Positions 6,388-7,431 of a DNA stretch of 7,431 nt are shown piece after piece. A program made the position numbers and the translations under genes. Source of the DNA: Candidatus Zixiibacteriota bacterium (GTDB lineage Bacteria > Zixibacteria > MSB-5A5 > JAUVRN01); NCBI GenBank assembly GCA_030597645.1, contig JAUVRN010000082.1:1-7431 (forward strand). Reading direction: 5' to 3'. Each line of letters starts with the position of its first letter. Position 1 is the stretch's first letter. The notes under the pieces are model-generated. The model was not told the origin of the DNA. It worked only from the letters and a program-made list of their open reading frames with translations, and made no database searches.

Positions 6388-7431
6388 ATGAAAGTACTCG
6401 TTGTGGGCGGCGGTGGTCGCGAGCATGCGCTCGTGTGGAAACTGGCCCAATCCGCAGTCGTCCGGAAGATATACGCCGCGCCCGGCAATGCCGGCATGTT
6501 TCGAAAGGCCGAGCTGGTCAACATCGCGCCCGATCGCGTGAAGGACCTGGCCGAGTTTGCGCTGCGCCAGAAAATCGACCTCACGGTCGTGGGACCGGAG
6601 CTGCCGCTCACCCTGGGCATCGTCGACGCGTTCCAAAAGCGCCGCCTGCGCATTTTCGGGCCGACTCAGGCGGCCAGTGAGATCGAAGCGAGCAAAGCGT
6701 TTGCCAAGCGATTCATGCAGGCGCACCACATTCCCACCGCCAGTTTTATGGTGTTTGAAGATCCCAACCGGGCCCGGACGTTTCTGCGCTCGGCCGCGTA
6801 CCCGCTGGTCATCAAGGCGGACGGTCTGGCGGCCGGCAAGGGTGCGGTCATTTGCGAGGCCAAAGATGAAGCCATGCAGACCATCGACCGCATGATGGTG
6901 GCGCAGGAGTTTGGCCAGGCCGGCTCGCGTGTGGTCATCGAAAAGTACCTCGAGGGCGAAGAGGTCACCGTGATGGCCTTTACGGACGGGAAACGGGTCG
7001 TGCCCATGGTATCGTCCCAGGACCACAAGGCCATATTCGACGGCGGCGAGGGCCCGAACACCGGGGGCATGGGCGCGTACGCTCCAACGCGTTTTGTCGA
7101 CAGTCGCCTGATGCAGCAGATCACCGAGGAGATTCTCGAGCAGACCGTGGCCGGACTGTCCCAGGAGGGACGCTCCTTCAAGGGTATCCTGTATGCGGGC
7201 CTGATGATCACGCGTCAGGGACCCAAGGTGATCGAATTCAACTGCCGATTCGGCGATCCCGAAACACAGGTGGTACTGCCGCTGCTGGAAGGCGATTTGG
7301 TCGAGATCTTTCTCTCGATCATCGAAGGGGAGCTCGAGCTGGCCGACGTGCGCTGGCGTGACGGTGCCGCCGCATGTGTGGTGCTGGCGTCGGAGGGGTA
7401 TCCCGGCCCATATGAAAAGGGGCGACGCATC
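6388..7431 (+). CDS. purD: Phosphoribosylamine-glycine ligase (GAR synthetase), 5' part
   Basis: PurD joins glycine to 5-phosphoribosylamine using ATP, the second step of de novo purine synthesis in the cytosol. The frame is open for 348 codons to the window edge; the family is usually about 420-430 residues, so roughly the last 75-80 lie outside. The N-terminal dinucleotide-like fold starts at once with MKVLVVGGGGREHAL, followed by APGNAGM and VVGPELPLTLGIVD. The ATP-grasp part shows IKADGLAAGKG (142-152), IEKYLEGEEVTVMAFTDG, SSQDHKAIFDGGEGPNTGG, GAYAPT, and the metal-binding EFNCRFGDPET (283-293). The start codon is set by this canonical opening; the GAGAG 3 bases upstream is a poor, closely spaced ribosome site. 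It is separated from gmk by a leader with a possible promoter, so it may be transcribed independently. Nothing in the visible part departs from the family. Confidence 0.98.
   Translation, partial: MKVLVVGGGGREHALVWKLAQSAVVRKIYAAPGNAGMFRKAELVNIAPDRVKDLAEFALRQKIDLTVVGPELPLTLGIVDAFQKRRLRIFGPTQAASEIEASKAFAKRFMQAHHIPTASFMVFEDPNRARTFLRSAAYPLVIKADGLAAGKGAVICEAKDEAMQTIDRMMVAQEFGQAGSRVVIEKYLEGEEVTVMAFTDGKRVVPMVSSQDHKAIFDGGEGPNTGGMGAYAPTRFVDSRLMQQITEEILEQTVAGLSQEGRSFKGILYAGLMITRQGPKVIEFNCRFGDPETQVVLPLLEGDLVEIFLSIIEGELELADVRWRDGAAACVVLASEGYPGPYEKGRRI

Overview
The window is a densely packed, GC-rich stretch of bacterial chromosome. Every supported gene lies on the + strand. In order it holds the 3' part of guaB (IMP dehydrogenase), a complete type A RNase P RNA (rnpB), recJ (single-strand DNA exonuclease), meaB (G-protein chaperone of B12 mutases), the large catalytic subunit of a coenzyme-B12 acyl-CoA mutase, a divergent guanylate kinase (gmk), and the 5' part of purD, which runs off the right edge. 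There are no mobile elements, CRISPR arrays, tRNAs or phage genes, and no gene-free stretch above 300 bases.

The organism cannot be named from this window. The base composition, the GGHKYAAG form of the RecJ DHHA1 motif, the two-subunit style of the mutase and the presence of rnpB of type A fit a GC-rich member of the Bacteroidota/Rhodothermota/Gemmatimonadota-like lineages. This is a loose inference from memory of family sequences.

Region by region: 1-752 is the IMPDH catalytic domain after the CBS insertion, with the catalytic Cys and the Arg-Tyr flap dyad. After 51 bases comes rnpB (about 804-1184), bounded by a 13-bp P1 helix. recJ follows with a clear Shine-Dalgarno. recJ, meaB and the mutase gene are tightly linked: recJ and meaB overlap by 8 bases, and six bases separate meaB from the mutase gene, whose ribosome site lies inside the end of meaB. 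gmk begins 60 bases after the mutase stop, and an 82-base leader with a possible promoter precedes purD.

Two themes run through the genes. guaB, gmk and purD belong to purine and guanine nucleotide synthesis. meaB and the mutase form a functional pair in acyl-CoA carbon-skeleton rearrangement. The observation most worth following is that the mutase, which an automatic pipeline would probably call methylmalonyl-CoA mutase, carries Phe82 and Gln200 at the two positions that set substrate choice. That is the isobutyryl-CoA mutase pattern, not the Tyr/Arg of methylmalonyl-CoA mutase. Lesser points are an RNase P RNA that seems to lack the CCA-binding GGU in L15, and an unusual guanylate kinase. 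I found no sign of a wholly undescribed multi-gene system; the region reads as ordinary core metabolism with some informative details.
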